The notes below the pieces were generated by a model, which worked only from the letters and a program-made list of their open reading frames with translations, made no database searches and was not told the origin of the DNA. The position numbers and the translations under genes are program-made. Of a stretch of DNA of 64,000 bases, positions 26,745 through 35,694 are shown in pieces (the stretch's first letter is position 1; every line of letters begins with the position of its first letter). This stretch comes from Nonomuraea coxensis DSM 45129 (GTDB taxonomy: Bacteria > Actinomycetota > Actinomycetes > Streptosporangiales > Streptosporangiaceae). Location: contig NZ_CP068985.1 in NCBI RefSeq assembly GCF_019397265.1, positions 5,746,501 through 5,810,500 of the forward strand, in the 5' to 3' direction.

Positions 26745-28121
26745 ATGAGCGTGCGTGTTCCCTTGTCGTCCGAGTTCGTGAACGGCGACGTGTCCTTCTG
26801 GTACCGGTCCATGGGCGTCCCCGCCCCCGGCCCCCGTCTCGACGGCGATCTCGATGCCGACGTGGCGATCGTCGGCGCCGGCTACACGGGCCTGTGGACC
26901 GCGTACTACCTCAAGCGCGCCCGCCCGTCCCTCCGCGTGGTCCTGCTGGAGCAGGAGTTCGCCGGCTTCGGCGCCTCCGGCCGCAACGGCGGCTGGCTGA
27001 CCGGCGACCTGGCCGGCTCGCACGAGCGCTACGGCGAGGGCGCCCGCCGCCTGCAGCGCGAGATGTACACCTCCATCGACGAGGTCATCGCCGTCTGCGA
27101 GAAGGAGGGCATCGACTGCGACCTGGTCAAGGGCGGCGTCCTGAACGTGGCCCGCACCCCCGCCCAGGTCTCCCGCCTGCGCGAGAGCGTCGAGTCGGCC
27201 CGTCCCTGGGGCATCGGCGAGGAGGACCTGCGCCTGGTGAACCCCGGCGACCACCTGCGGGTCGCCGGCGCGATCGAGGGCTCCTGGAGCCCGCACTGCG
27301 CCCGCATCCAGCCCGCCAAGCTCGCCCAGGGCCTGGCCAGGGTGGTCAGGGATCTCGGCGTGCCCATCTACGAGCGCACCCCTGTCACCGAGATCGCGCC
27401 GCACCGCGCCGTCACCCCGTACGGCACCGTGACCGCCGGCCACGTCATCCGCGCCACGGAGGGCTTCACCTCCCGCCTGCGCGGCCTGCGCCGCCAGTGG
27501 CTGCCGATGAACAGCTCCATGATCGTCACCGAGCCCCTGCCGGAGTCGTTCTGGGACGAGGTCGGCTGGCGCGGCGCGGAGCTGCTCGGCGACATGGCCC
27601 ACTACTACATGTACGCCCAGCGCACCGCCGACGACCGCATCGCCTTCGGCGGCCGGGGCCGCCCCTACCTGTACGGCTCCCGCGTCGACGCCCGCGGCCA
27701 CACCCACGAGTGGACGGTCGAGGCGCTGTGGAGCCTGCTGACCGAGTTCTTCCCGGCCGCGCGCTCCTCCTCGGTCGCCCACGCCTGGTCGGGCGTGCTC
27801 GGCGTGCCGCGCGACTGGTGCTCGACCGTCCACGTGGACCCCTCCACGGGTCTCGGCTGGGCGGGCGGCTACACCGGACACGGCGTCACCACCACGAACC
27901 TGGCCGGCCGCACGCTGCGCGACCTCGTCCTCGGCGAGGAGACGGAGCTGACATCCTTGCCGTGGGTGGGCCGCAGGGTGCGCGCGTGGGAGCCTGAGCC
28001 GCTGCGCTGGATCGGCGTGCACGCGATGTACCGGCTGTACAGGGTGGCCGACGAGCGCGAGCGCACGATGCCGCGCACCTCGGTCCTGGCCCGCTTCGCC
28101 GACCTCATCACGGGGCACTGA
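26745..28121 (+). CDS. FAD-dependent amine/amino-acid oxidoreductase (DAO family)
   Basis: A 458-residue cytoplasmic flavoprotein. The dinucleotide-binding motif VAIVGAGYTGLWTAYYLKRA starts near residue 35, and FGASGRNGGW near 73 is the FAD-contacting loop seen in gamma-glutamylputrescine oxidase and related DAO enzymes. The C-terminal GGYTGHGVTTTNLAGR closes the FAD site. It probably oxidises a secondary or primary amine or amino acid. The amidohydrolase gene 25 bp downstream appears co-transcribed, suggesting a two-step catabolic route. D-hydroxyproline oxidation, the step missing from the operon at 5-9 kb, is a possible but unproven role. Confidence 0.85.
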   Translation: MSVRVPLSSEFVNGDVSFWYRSMGVPAPGPRLDGDLDADVAIVGAGYTGLWTAYYLKRARPSLRVVLLEQEFAGFGASGRNGGWLTGDLAGSHERYGEGARRLQREMYTSIDEVIAVCEKEGIDCDLVKGGVLNVARTPAQVSRLRESVESARPWGIGEEDLRLVNPGDHLRVAGAIEGSWSPHCARIQPAKLAQGLARVVRDLGVPIYERTPVTEIAPHRAVTPYGTVTAGHVIRATEGFTSRLRGLRRQWLPMNSSMIVTEPLPESFWDEVGWRGAELLGDMAHYYMYAQRTADDRIAFGGRGRPYLYGSRVDARGHTHEWTVEALWSLLTEFFPAARSSSVAHAWSGVLGVPRDWCSTVHVDPSTGLGWAGGYTGHGVTTTNLAGRTLRDLVLGEETELTSLPWVGRRVRAWEPEPLRWIGVHAMYRLYRVADERERTMPRTSVLARFADLITGH

Positions 28122-28146
28122 ACGTGAAGATCACGAAGGAGACTTG

Positions 28147-29748
28147 ATGGACATCCTCTTCCGCGGCGGCCGCGTCTTCACCCCTGACGGCGTCAGGGAG
28201 ACGGCCGTGCTGGTGTCCGGCGGCCGGATCGCCGCCCTGGGCGCGGAGGGGGAGCTGGCCCGCCGCACGCCGTCGCACGAGACGGTCGACCTGGCCGGCG
28301 GCCTGCTGACGCCGGGCTTCACCGACGCCCACGTCCATCCGGTCCAGGCGGGCCTGGAGCGCGCCAGATGCGACCTGTCGGAGGTCTACGGCCTGGACGC
28401 CTACCTCGCCGCGATCGACGCCTACGCCCGGCGTCATCCGGACAAGGAGTGGATCGACGGCGGCGGCTGGGACATGTCGGCCTTCCCCGGCGGCCTCCCC
28501 CACCGGTCCCAGCTCGACCACCTGGACCGCCCGGTCTACCTGATCCAGCGCGACCACCACGCCGCCTGGGTCAACGGCCGCGCCCTGGAGCGGGCCGGCA
28601 TCACCAGGGACACCCCCGACCCGGCCGACGGCCGCATCGAGCGCGACCCCGACGGAACGCCGTCGGGCGTGCTGCACGAGGGCGCGATGGACCTCGTCGG
28701 CCTGCTCACCCCGCGCCCCACCTCTCGCGACCTGGACGCGGCGCTGGAGGACGCGCAGCGGCACCTGTTCTCGCTGGGCGTCACAGGCTGGCAGGACGCC
28801 ATCGTGGGCTCGTACGCGGGCTCCGACGACCAGTTGCCCACCTACCTGTCCGCGGCCCGCCAGGGACGCCTCAGGGCTCGCGTGGCGGGCGCCCTGTGGT
28901 GGGACAGGACCCGCGGCTCCGAGCAGATCGACGAGCTGGTGGCGCGACGGGCCGAGTCGGAGGGCCTGGACCGGTTCAGGGCGGGCTCGGTCAAGATCAT
29001 GCAGGACGGCATCACGGAGAACTTCACCGCCGCGACGCTGGAGCCGTACTGCCTGTGCGGCGGCACCGGCCTGTCGTACGTGGACCCCGCCAAGCTCCGC
29101 GGGTACGTCGCCGAGCTGGACCGGCTCGGCTTCCAGGTGCACTTCCACGCGATCGGCGAGCGCGCGGTCCGCGAGGCGCTGGACAGCTTCGAGGGCACCG
29201 ACCCGGCCAACCGCCACCACATCGCGCACCTGCAGATCATCGAGCCGTCGGACGTGCCGCGCTTCGCCGCGCTCGGCGTCACGGCCAACCTCCAGCCGCT
29301 GTGGGCCACCCATCACGCCCAGATGGACGAGCTGACGCTGCCGTACCTGGGCGAGCCGCGCTCGTCGTGGCAGTATCCGTTCAGGGACCTGCTGGAGCAC
29401 GGCGCCCGCTTCTGCGCGGGCAGCGACTGGCCGGTCTCGGACGCCGACCCCATCCAGGGCATGCACGTGGCGGTCAACCGGACCGAGCCCGGCGGCTCGG
29501 TGCACGCCGGCTATCCGACGGCGCGCACGCCGTTCCTGCCCGGCCAGCGGCTGGACCTGGCGACGGCGATGGCCGCCTACACCTCCGGCTCGGCCTGGAT
29601 CAACCGCTCCCCGGCGGGCGTGCTGGCGCCTGGCCGCCCGGCGGACCTGGTGGTGCTGGACCGCGACCCGTTCGCGCTGCCGCCGGAGGAGATCTGGACC
29701 ACCCGCGTGCGGATGACCTTCGTGGACGGCGAGCCGGTCCACCAGTAG
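28147..29748 (+). CDS. YtcJ-type metal-dependent amidohydrolase
   Basis: A 533-residue protein of the amidohydrolase_3 group. Metal ligands: TDAHVHPVQ near residue 60, a catalytic lysine region VKIMQDG near 283, HFHAIGERA near 334, HHIAHLQI near 360 and the aspartate in GSDWPVSDAD near 425. Family members hydrolyse amide or N-formyl bonds of small molecules; many have no assigned substrate. ATG at 28147 has AAGGAGA 5 bp upstream. It follows the FAD oxidoreductase and ends at a strong hairpin. Confidence 0.87.
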   Translation: MDILFRGGRVFTPDGVRETAVLVSGGRIAALGAEGELARRTPSHETVDLAGGLLTPGFTDAHVHPVQAGLERARCDLSEVYGLDAYLAAIDAYARRHPDKEWIDGGGWDMSAFPGGLPHRSQLDHLDRPVYLIQRDHHAAWVNGRALERAGITRDTPDPADGRIERDPDGTPSGVLHEGAMDLVGLLTPRPTSRDLDAALEDAQRHLFSLGVTGWQDAIVGSYAGSDDQLPTYLSAARQGRLRARVAGALWWDRTRGSEQIDELVARRAESEGLDRFRAGSVKIMQDGITENFTAATLEPYCLCGGTGLSYVDPAKLRGYVAELDRLGFQVHFHAIGERAVREALDSFEGTDPANRHHIAHLQIIEPSDVPRFAALGVTANLQPLWATHHAQMDELTLPYLGEPRSSWQYPFRDLLEHGARFCAGSDWPVSDADPIQGMHVAVNRTEPGGSVHAGYPTARTPFLPGQRLDLATAMAAYTSGSAWINRSPAGVLAPGRPADLVVLDRDPFALPPEEIWTTRVRMTFVDGEPVHQ

Positions 29749-29763
29749 GGGGCCCGGGCATGC

Positions 29764-29794
29764 GTGAACCCCCGCCCGAGGGGCGGGGGTTCAC
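29764..29794. terminator. Bidirectional hairpin terminator
   Basis: A perfect 14-bp stem (GTGAACCCCCGCCC at 29764-29777 with its complement at 29781-29794) and a 3-base GAG loop sits between the convergent amidohydrolase and rbpA genes, 15 bp and 9 bp from their stops. It can serve both strands. Confidence 0.85.
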
Positions 29795-29803
29795 GACGCC
29801 GGT

Positions 29804-30148
29804 CTACCAGGGGGACTTGTTGGCGCGCAGGCGCTCCAGTGCTTCCTCCAGGATCGCCTTGCCGTCCTTGTCGCTCCTGCGCTCCTTCACGTACGCGAGG
29901 TGCGTCTTGTACGGCTCGTTCCTAGGCGGGGCAGGGGGGTTCGACTCGTCCTGTCCGGCAGGGAGGCCGCAACGAGGGCAGTCCCACAGCTCGGGGACCG
30001 CCGCGTCACTGGCGAAACTGGGGCGCGTCTCGTGCATGTTGGCGCACCAGAACGAGACCCGCACTCTCGGAGCTGCCTCGCCGCGCTCGGCCTCCCCCAT
30101 AGGGCCGGCGCCGACTCGGCTGCCACGGATCGCGTTGCCACTACCCAC
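29804..30148 (-). CDS. rbpA: RNA polymerase-binding protein RbpA
   Basis: A 114-residue actinobacterial transcription factor that binds RNA polymerase and the principal sigma factor, stabilising the open complex. The core domain has FWCANMHETRPSFA and WDCPRCGLPAG, giving a Cys-rich site as in the Streptomyces zinc-containing form. The C-terminal KTHLAYVKERRSDKDGKAILEEAL is the basic linker plus sigma-interaction helix. GTG at 30148 has GAGGAG at a good distance. In other actinomycetes it is induced by oxidative stress; no clear SigR-type promoter was seen here. Confidence 0.96.
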   Translation of the reverse strand: MGSGNAIRGSRVGAGPMGEAERGEAAPRVRVSFWCANMHETRPSFASDAAVPELWDCPRCGLPAGQDESNPPAPPRNEPYKTHLAYVKERRSDKDGKAILEEALERLRANKSPW

Positions 30149-30221
30149 GGATGAACTCCTCGCTCGATCGCCCCGCGCGCGAACACGGGGGGAGAATCAC
30201 TGTCACGCGTTGACTTGTTGC

Positions 30222-30452
30222 TCAGGGCTTCACGAGCAGCCCGAGAGCGATGATGCAGACGAACCAGATGGTGCCCGTGATCACGGTCAGCCGATCGAGG
30301 TTGCGCTCCACCACGGAGGAACCGCCGAAGTTCGACGAGAAACCGCCGCCGAACATGTCAGACAGGCCACCACCCTTGCCCTTGTGAAGCAGGACGAGCA
30401 GGATCATGAGAAGGCTCGCCAGGATGAGGGCGATGGAGATTCCGAGTTCCAC
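30222..30452 (-). CDS. secG: Preprotein translocase subunit SecG
   Basis: A 76-residue membrane protein with two helices (residues about 4-22 and 52-73) joined by a Gly-rich loop (KGKGGGLSDMFGGG). SecG assists SecYE during protein export. GTG start. It follows tpiA at 99 bp, the usual actinobacterial order gap-pgk-tpi-secG. Confidence 0.95.
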   Translation of the reverse strand: MELGISIALILASLLMILLVLLHKGKGGGLSDMFGGGFSSNFGGSSVVERNLDRLTVITGTIWFVCIIALGLLVKP

Positions 30453-30551
30453 GGTATGCCTGTTCCTTCAATGCTCTGTTACGCGTGACGATTCAAACTT
30501 GCCTTCTGAGGGTACGGCCTGCTGTCAAGTCGCACCCCCCGAACGGCTCAT

Positions 30552-31334
30552 TCAGCCTGGCATGTCGGAGAATCGGCAGATCTTGGCGAACTCTCCGGCG
30601 TCGATGCTGGCACCGCCCACGAGCGCGCCATCGACATCCGGTTGTGCCATGATTCCGGCGACATTTCCTGACTTGACCGAGCCTCCGTAAAGGATACGGA
30701 CCGCCGAGGCCACTTCGGCGTCGTAGAGCTCAGCGAGTCTGATTCGCAATGCTCCGCACACCTCCTGGGCATCGTCGGGGGTGGCCACCTCGCCGGTGCC
30801 GATCGCCCACACCGGTTCGTAGGCCACCACTATCGATTTTGCCTGCTCTGCCGAGATCTTGCGCAGAGCGCCGTCGAGTTGGCCGAGACTGTGCGCGATG
30901 TGACCGCCCTCTTGGCGCACCGCCAGGCCCTCGCCGACGCACAGGATGGGCGTGAGCGAGTGCCGGTAGGCCGCCTGCACCTTGGCGTTGACGACGTCGT
31001 CGTCCTCGCCGTGGTACTGCCGCCGCTCGGAGTGGCCGATGACGACGTACGTGCAGCCCAGCTTGGCCAGCATGGGACCGGACACCTCGCCGGTGTAGGC
31101 CCCGCCGTCGTGCGCGGAGAGGTCCTGGGCGCCGTAGACAATCCTGAGCTTGTCGCCGTCGACCAGGGTCTGGACGCTGCGCAGGTCGGTGAAGGGTGGC
31201 AGGACGGCGACCTCGGTCTTGTCGAAGTCCTTGTCGCTGAGGGTGAAGGCGAGCTTCTGGACCAGCGCGATGGCCTCGAGGTGGTTGAGGTTCATCTTCC
31301 AGTTGCCCGCCATGAGCGGCTTGCGCTGTGACAC
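30552..31334 (-). CDS. tpiA: Triosephosphate isomerase
   Basis: A 260-residue TIM barrel interconverting dihydroxyacetone phosphate and glyceraldehyde 3-phosphate. Catalytic Lys in AGNWKMN (residue about 12), His in VIGHSERR (about 100) and Glu in AYEPVWAIGTG (about 172) are all present, as is YGGSVKSGN for phosphate. The GTG start abuts the pgk stop with no gap; GGAGGAG within the end of pgk serves as ribosome binding site, so the two are coupled. Confidence 0.98.
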   Translation of the reverse strand: MSQRKPLMAGNWKMNLNHLEAIALVQKLAFTLSDKDFDKTEVAVLPPFTDLRSVQTLVDGDKLRIVYGAQDLSAHDGGAYTGEVSGPMLAKLGCTYVVIGHSERRQYHGEDDDVVNAKVQAAYRHSLTPILCVGEGLAVRQEGGHIAHSLGQLDGALRKISAEQAKSIVVAYEPVWAIGTGEVATPDDAQEVCGALRIRLAELYDAEVASAVRILYGGSVKSGNVAGIMAQPDVDGALVGGASIDAGEFAKICRFSDMPG

Positions 31335-32522
31335 CTACTCCTCCAGAGCGGCGAGTCCGGGGAGGGTCTTCCCCTCAAGGTATTCGAGACTGGCGCCGCC
31401 GCCGGTGGAGATGTGCGAGAAGCCGTCCTCGGGGAGGCCGAGCCTGCGCACGGCGGCCGCGGAGTCGCCGCCGCCCACCACGGTGAAGGCGCCGGAGGCG
31501 ATGAGCGCCTCGGCCACGGCCCTGGTGCCGCCGGAGAAGGCGTCGAACTCGAACACGCCCATGGGCCCGTTCCAGAAGACGGTCTTGGCGTCGGCCAGCT
31601 TGGCGGCGAACAGCTCGCGGGTCTTCGGCCCGATGTCGAGCCCCTGGCGGTCGGCCGGGATCGCGGTGGCCTCGACCGCCTCGTGCTCGGCGTCGGCGGC
31701 GAACTCGGTGGCGGCCAGCACGTCGACCGGCAGCACCAGGTCCACGCCGCGCTCCGCGGCCTCGGCGAGGAAGCCGCGCACCTGGTCGAGCTGGTCCTCC
31801 TGGAGCAGCGACCCGCCGACCTCGTGGCCCTGGGCCTTGAGGAAGGTGTAGGCCATGCCGCCGCCGATGAGCAGCCGGTCGACCTTGGTGAGCAGGTTGG
31901 CGATGACGCCGAGCTTGTCGGAGACCTTGGCACCGCCCAGCACCACCACGTAGGGGCGCTCGGGCTGCTCGGTGAGCTTGCGCAGCACCTCGACCTCGGC
32001 GACGATCAGCCCGCCCGCCGCGTGCGGCAGGATCCTCGGCACGTCGTAGACGCTGGCGTGCTTGCGGTGCACCGCGCCGAAGCCGTCGCCCACGTAGAGT
32101 TCGGCGAGCCCGGCCAGCTTCTCGGCGAACGCGCCGCGCGCGGCGTCGTCCTTGGAGTCCTCGCCCGGCTCGAAACGCAGGTTCTCCAGCAGCGCGACCT
32201 GGCCGTCCTGGAGCGCCTCGGCCGTGGCGCGGGCGCTGTCGCCGACCACGTCGGTGGCGAAGGCGACGTCCTGGCCCAGCAGCTCGCCCAGGCGGGCCGC
32301 GACCGGCCGCAGCGAGTATTTCGGGTTGACCTGGCCCTTGGGCCTGCCCAGATGGGCGCAGACGACGACCCTGGCGCCGCGGCCGGCCAGCGCCTTGATC
32401 GTCGGCACCGACGCGCGGATGCGACCGTCGTCGGTGATCGTCTCCCCGTCGAGGGGGACGTTGAGGTCGGCGCGCACCAGCACGCGCCGACCCTTCACGT
32501 CGAGATCGTCGAGCGTGCGCAT
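31335..32522 (-). CDS. pgk: Phosphoglycerate kinase
   Basis: A 395-residue glycolytic kinase transferring phosphate between 1,3-bisphosphoglycerate and ADP. N-terminal RVLVRADLNVPLDG (residues about 14-27), VCAHLGRPKG (about 56), hinge LGGAKVSDKLGV (about 190) and the ATP-site VVGGGDSAAAV near 345 are conserved. It lies 87 bp after gap in the gap-pgk-tpiA-secG operon. Confidence 0.98.
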   Translation of the reverse strand: MRTLDDLDVKGRRVLVRADLNVPLDGETITDDGRIRASVPTIKALAGRGARVVVCAHLGRPKGQVNPKYSLRPVAARLGELLGQDVAFATDVVGDSARATAEALQDGQVALLENLRFEPGEDSKDDAARGAFAEKLAGLAELYVGDGFGAVHRKHASVYDVPRILPHAAGGLIVAEVEVLRKLTEQPERPYVVVLGGAKVSDKLGVIANLLTKVDRLLIGGGMAYTFLKAQGHEVGGSLLQEDQLDQVRGFLAEAAERGVDLVLPVDVLAATEFAADAEHEAVEATAIPADRQGLDIGPKTRELFAAKLADAKTVFWNGPMGVFEFDAFSGGTRAVAEALIASGAFTVVGGGDSAAAVRRLGLPEDGFSHISTGGGASLEYLEGKTLPGLAALEE

Positions 32523-32609
32523 GCTCTCATGCTCCTGTTCCCGCGGGGCGCGCTCGGCGCGCGCCCCGGCACGTGTTCGTGGCCGGCCGGGGTCGGCCGG
32601 GCCGGCGGG

Positions 32610-33614
<1,005 letters not shown>

Positions 33615-33673
33615 GCGATCTCCTCGAACAGATGGCGGGCTGAAACCTCAACCACGAACCCTATCGGACCTAA

Positions 33674-33689
33674 ATTGGTTTAGACCACT
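33674..33689. promoter_or_regulatory. Candidate DasR (dre) binding site upstream of gap
   Basis: ATTGGTTTAGACCACT matches the actinomycete DasR consensus A(C/T)TGGTCTAGACCA(C/G)T at 15 of 16 positions (one C to T change in the centre). DasR is a GntR regulator released by glucosamine 6-phosphate. The site is 60 bp before the gap start, where it would overlap or flank the promoter. No dasR gene is in this window; binding is inferred. Confidence 0.5.
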
Positions 33690-33793
33690 GCAGCCCCCGC
33701 CCAGCGCATGCGGGTGCTACGCACACTTTTTGCGGGCTTCGAGTAAAGTGCCCGACTCATCGGAGTAAATTCGTGCATTCTCTGGGGGCTGAG

Positions 33794-34447
33794 ATGTCAC
33801 ACAACCGGTCCGGACTCCTTCCCGGACTAGCGCTGGGCCTGTTGGCGGCGCTCGTCGGCGCCGCCGCGCTGGGGGCGGCCGTGCTGTTCCAGACCCGCCT
33901 GCCGGCCGGCGTCACCGCGTTCGGCAACGGGCACCCCCTCTCGCTGGTCTCGTCCCTGCTGGTCGCGCTGCTGGTCGCCCTCGGGGTCGGCGCGGCGCGC
34001 CCGCGCGCCCTGACGCTGGTCCCCGTGTCCGCCCTGTACGCCGGGGCCGCCATGGCCGCCGGGCAGGTGCTCGGCTCCTCGATCATGATCGGCGCCACCC
34101 TGCGCACCCCGCCCGCCGGCCCGCCGGACGTCACGGTGTCCGACATCACATGGGACAACTTCACCGCCGGCCTCCCGCACGCGCCCAACCTCTACCGCGA
34201 CCCCTTCGCGGAGACCTGGGCCGCCTGGCTCTATCTCGCCGTGGCCGCGCTGGCCGCCCTCCTGCTGGTCACCCTGCGCGTGCTCGCCGCCCGCCGCGCC
34301 CACCGCCGCCGGACGGAGCCCGGCGCCGGCGCCCCGGAGGAGGGCCAGGAGGAAACGGACTACCGCGCCCCCTTCGAGCCCGCCCAGCCCCCGGGCCAGC
34401 AGCCCACCACGGACCTGTTCGCCCCTCGCAAACCCGCCCGCGACTGA
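33794..34447 (+). CDS. Hypothetical membrane protein
   Basis: A 217-residue protein with four probable membrane helices (residues about 12-33, 48-68, 75-95 and 142-163) and a long polar C-terminal tail rich in Pro, Glu and Gln. A loop between helices 3 and 4 contains SDITWDNFTAGLPHAPNLYRD. No family was recognised. ATG at 33794 follows GGGGGCTGAG; an upstream GTG in frame adds seven residues. It is inserted, on the opposite strand, between gap and whiA, genes that are often close neighbours in actinomycetes. Confidence 0.7.
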   Translation: MSHNRSGLLPGLALGLLAALVGAAALGAAVLFQTRLPAGVTAFGNGHPLSLVSSLLVALLVALGVGAARPRALTLVPVSALYAGAAMAAGQVLGSSIMIGATLRTPPAGPPDVTVSDITWDNFTAGLPHAPNLYRDPFAETWAAWLYLAVAALAALLLVTLRVLAARRAHRRRTEPGAGAPEEGQEETDYRAPFEPAQPPGQQPTTDLFAPRKPARD

Positions 34448-34536
34448 CCCTCGCTCCGGTTTCGCTCCGGGCCGCTCCGGTGCCGTTCCTGGTGGCTGGG
34501 GCGGCATCCGGTCAGGGCCGGCGCGCCGCTCGCCAT

Positions 34537-34597
34537 GAACCACGAAGCTCGGCACCACGAGGCCCGGAACCACGGAACCCGGAACCACGAAGGCCCG
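34537..34597. repeat. Four tandem copies of a 15-bp repeat
   Basis: Units at 34537, 34552, 34567 and 34582 share the form G(A/C)ACCACG(A/G)(A/G)(G/A)C(T/C)CG; the last is one base longer. The array lies between the convergent membrane protein gene and whiA. Confidence 0.7.
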
Positions 34598-34639
34598 GGC
34601 CCACCCGGCTCTGCCGTACGGGATGACTGAAGGAGCAGG

Positions 34640-35620
34640 TCAGGGCGCGAGCATGTCGACGGTGAGGTTGGCCTCGGTGTTGGGGATGCCGAGATCGGAC
34701 GCCCGCTTGTCCGCCATCGCCAGCAACCGCCTGATCCGCCCGGCGATCGCGTCCTTCGTCAGCGGCGGGTCGGCGATCTGCCCCAGCTCCTCCAGGGACG
34801 CCTGCTTGTGCTCCACCCGCAGCCGCCCGGCCACCACGAGGTGCTCCGGCGCCTCGTCACCGAGGATCTCCAGCGCCCGCTGCACCCGCGCCCCGGCGGC
34901 GACCGCCGCGCGGGCCGAACGCCGCAGGTTGGCGTCGTCGAAGTTGGCCAGCCGGTTGGCGGTGGCCCGCACCTCGCGGCGCATCCGCCGTTCTTCCCAG
35001 GCCAGCACGCTGTCGTGCGCTCCCAGGCGGGTGAGCAGCGCGCTGATGGCGTCGCCGTCGCGCACCACGACCCGGTCCACGCCGCGCACCTCGCGCGCCT
35101 TGGCGTGGATCTTCAGCCGCCGCGCCGAGCCCACGAGCGCCAGCGCCGCCTCGGGCCCCGGGCAGGTGACCTCCAGCGACATCGACCGTCCAGGCTCGGT
35201 GAGCGAGCCGTGCGCCAGGAACGCGCCACGCCAGGCCGCCTCGGCGTCGCACGCCGCGCCGGCCACCACCTGCCGCGGCAGGCCGCGCACGGGACGGCCG
35301 TGGTTGTCGATCAACCCCGTCTGGCGGGCGAGCGCCTCGCCGTCCCGGTAGACGCGCACCACGTAACGGGAGCCCTTGCGCAGGCCGGCGGGGGCCAGCA
35401 CGAGCACCTCCGCCTTGTGGCCGAACACCTCACCGATGTCCTTGATCAGGCGCCGCGCGGTGGCGTTGGTGTCGAGCTCCGCCTCGATCACGATCCGCCC
35501 GCCCACCAGGTGCAGGCCGCTGGCGAACCGCAGCAGCGTGGAAACCTCGGCCTTGCGGCAGCAGGGCTTCAGCACCGGCAGGCGGCTCAGTTCGTCTTTC
35601 ACCACACCTGTCATCGCCAT
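34640..35620 (-). CDS. whiA: Sporulation/cell-division transcription regulator WhiA
   Basis: A 326-residue DNA-binding protein with an N-terminal degenerate LAGLIDADG homing-endonuclease fold (residues about 1-215) and a C-terminal helix-turn-helix (about 225-310, RVQRALEILG through SLEELGQIADPPLTKDAIAGRIRRLL). In Streptomyces WhiA works with WhiB to activate septation genes during sporulation. It is third in the conserved order uvrC-rapZ-yvcK-whiA on the minus strand, 74 bp after yvcK. Confidence 0.97.
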   Translation of the reverse strand: MAMTGVVKDELSRLPVLKPCCRKAEVSTLLRFASGLHLVGGRIVIEAELDTNATARRLIKDIGEVFGHKAEVLVLAPAGLRKGSRYVVRVYRDGEALARQTGLIDNHGRPVRGLPRQVVAGAACDAEAAWRGAFLAHGSLTEPGRSMSLEVTCPGPEAALALVGSARRLKIHAKAREVRGVDRVVVRDGDAISALLTRLGAHDSVLAWEERRMRREVRATANRLANFDDANLRRSARAAVAAGARVQRALEILGDEAPEHLVVAGRLRVEHKQASLEELGQIADPPLTKDAIAGRIRRLLAMADKRASDLGIPNTEANLTVDMLAP

Positions 35621-35694
35621 AAGCGTTTAGTCCTCTCCCCCATTCAGACCGGCTCACGCCAGTCTCTCGCACCTTCGCGCCACCCCGACCAGGA

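Noticed and set aside
30149..30221. SigR-type promoter for rbpA
   Set aside because: No GGAAT/GTT pair at the required spacing was found upstream of the start.
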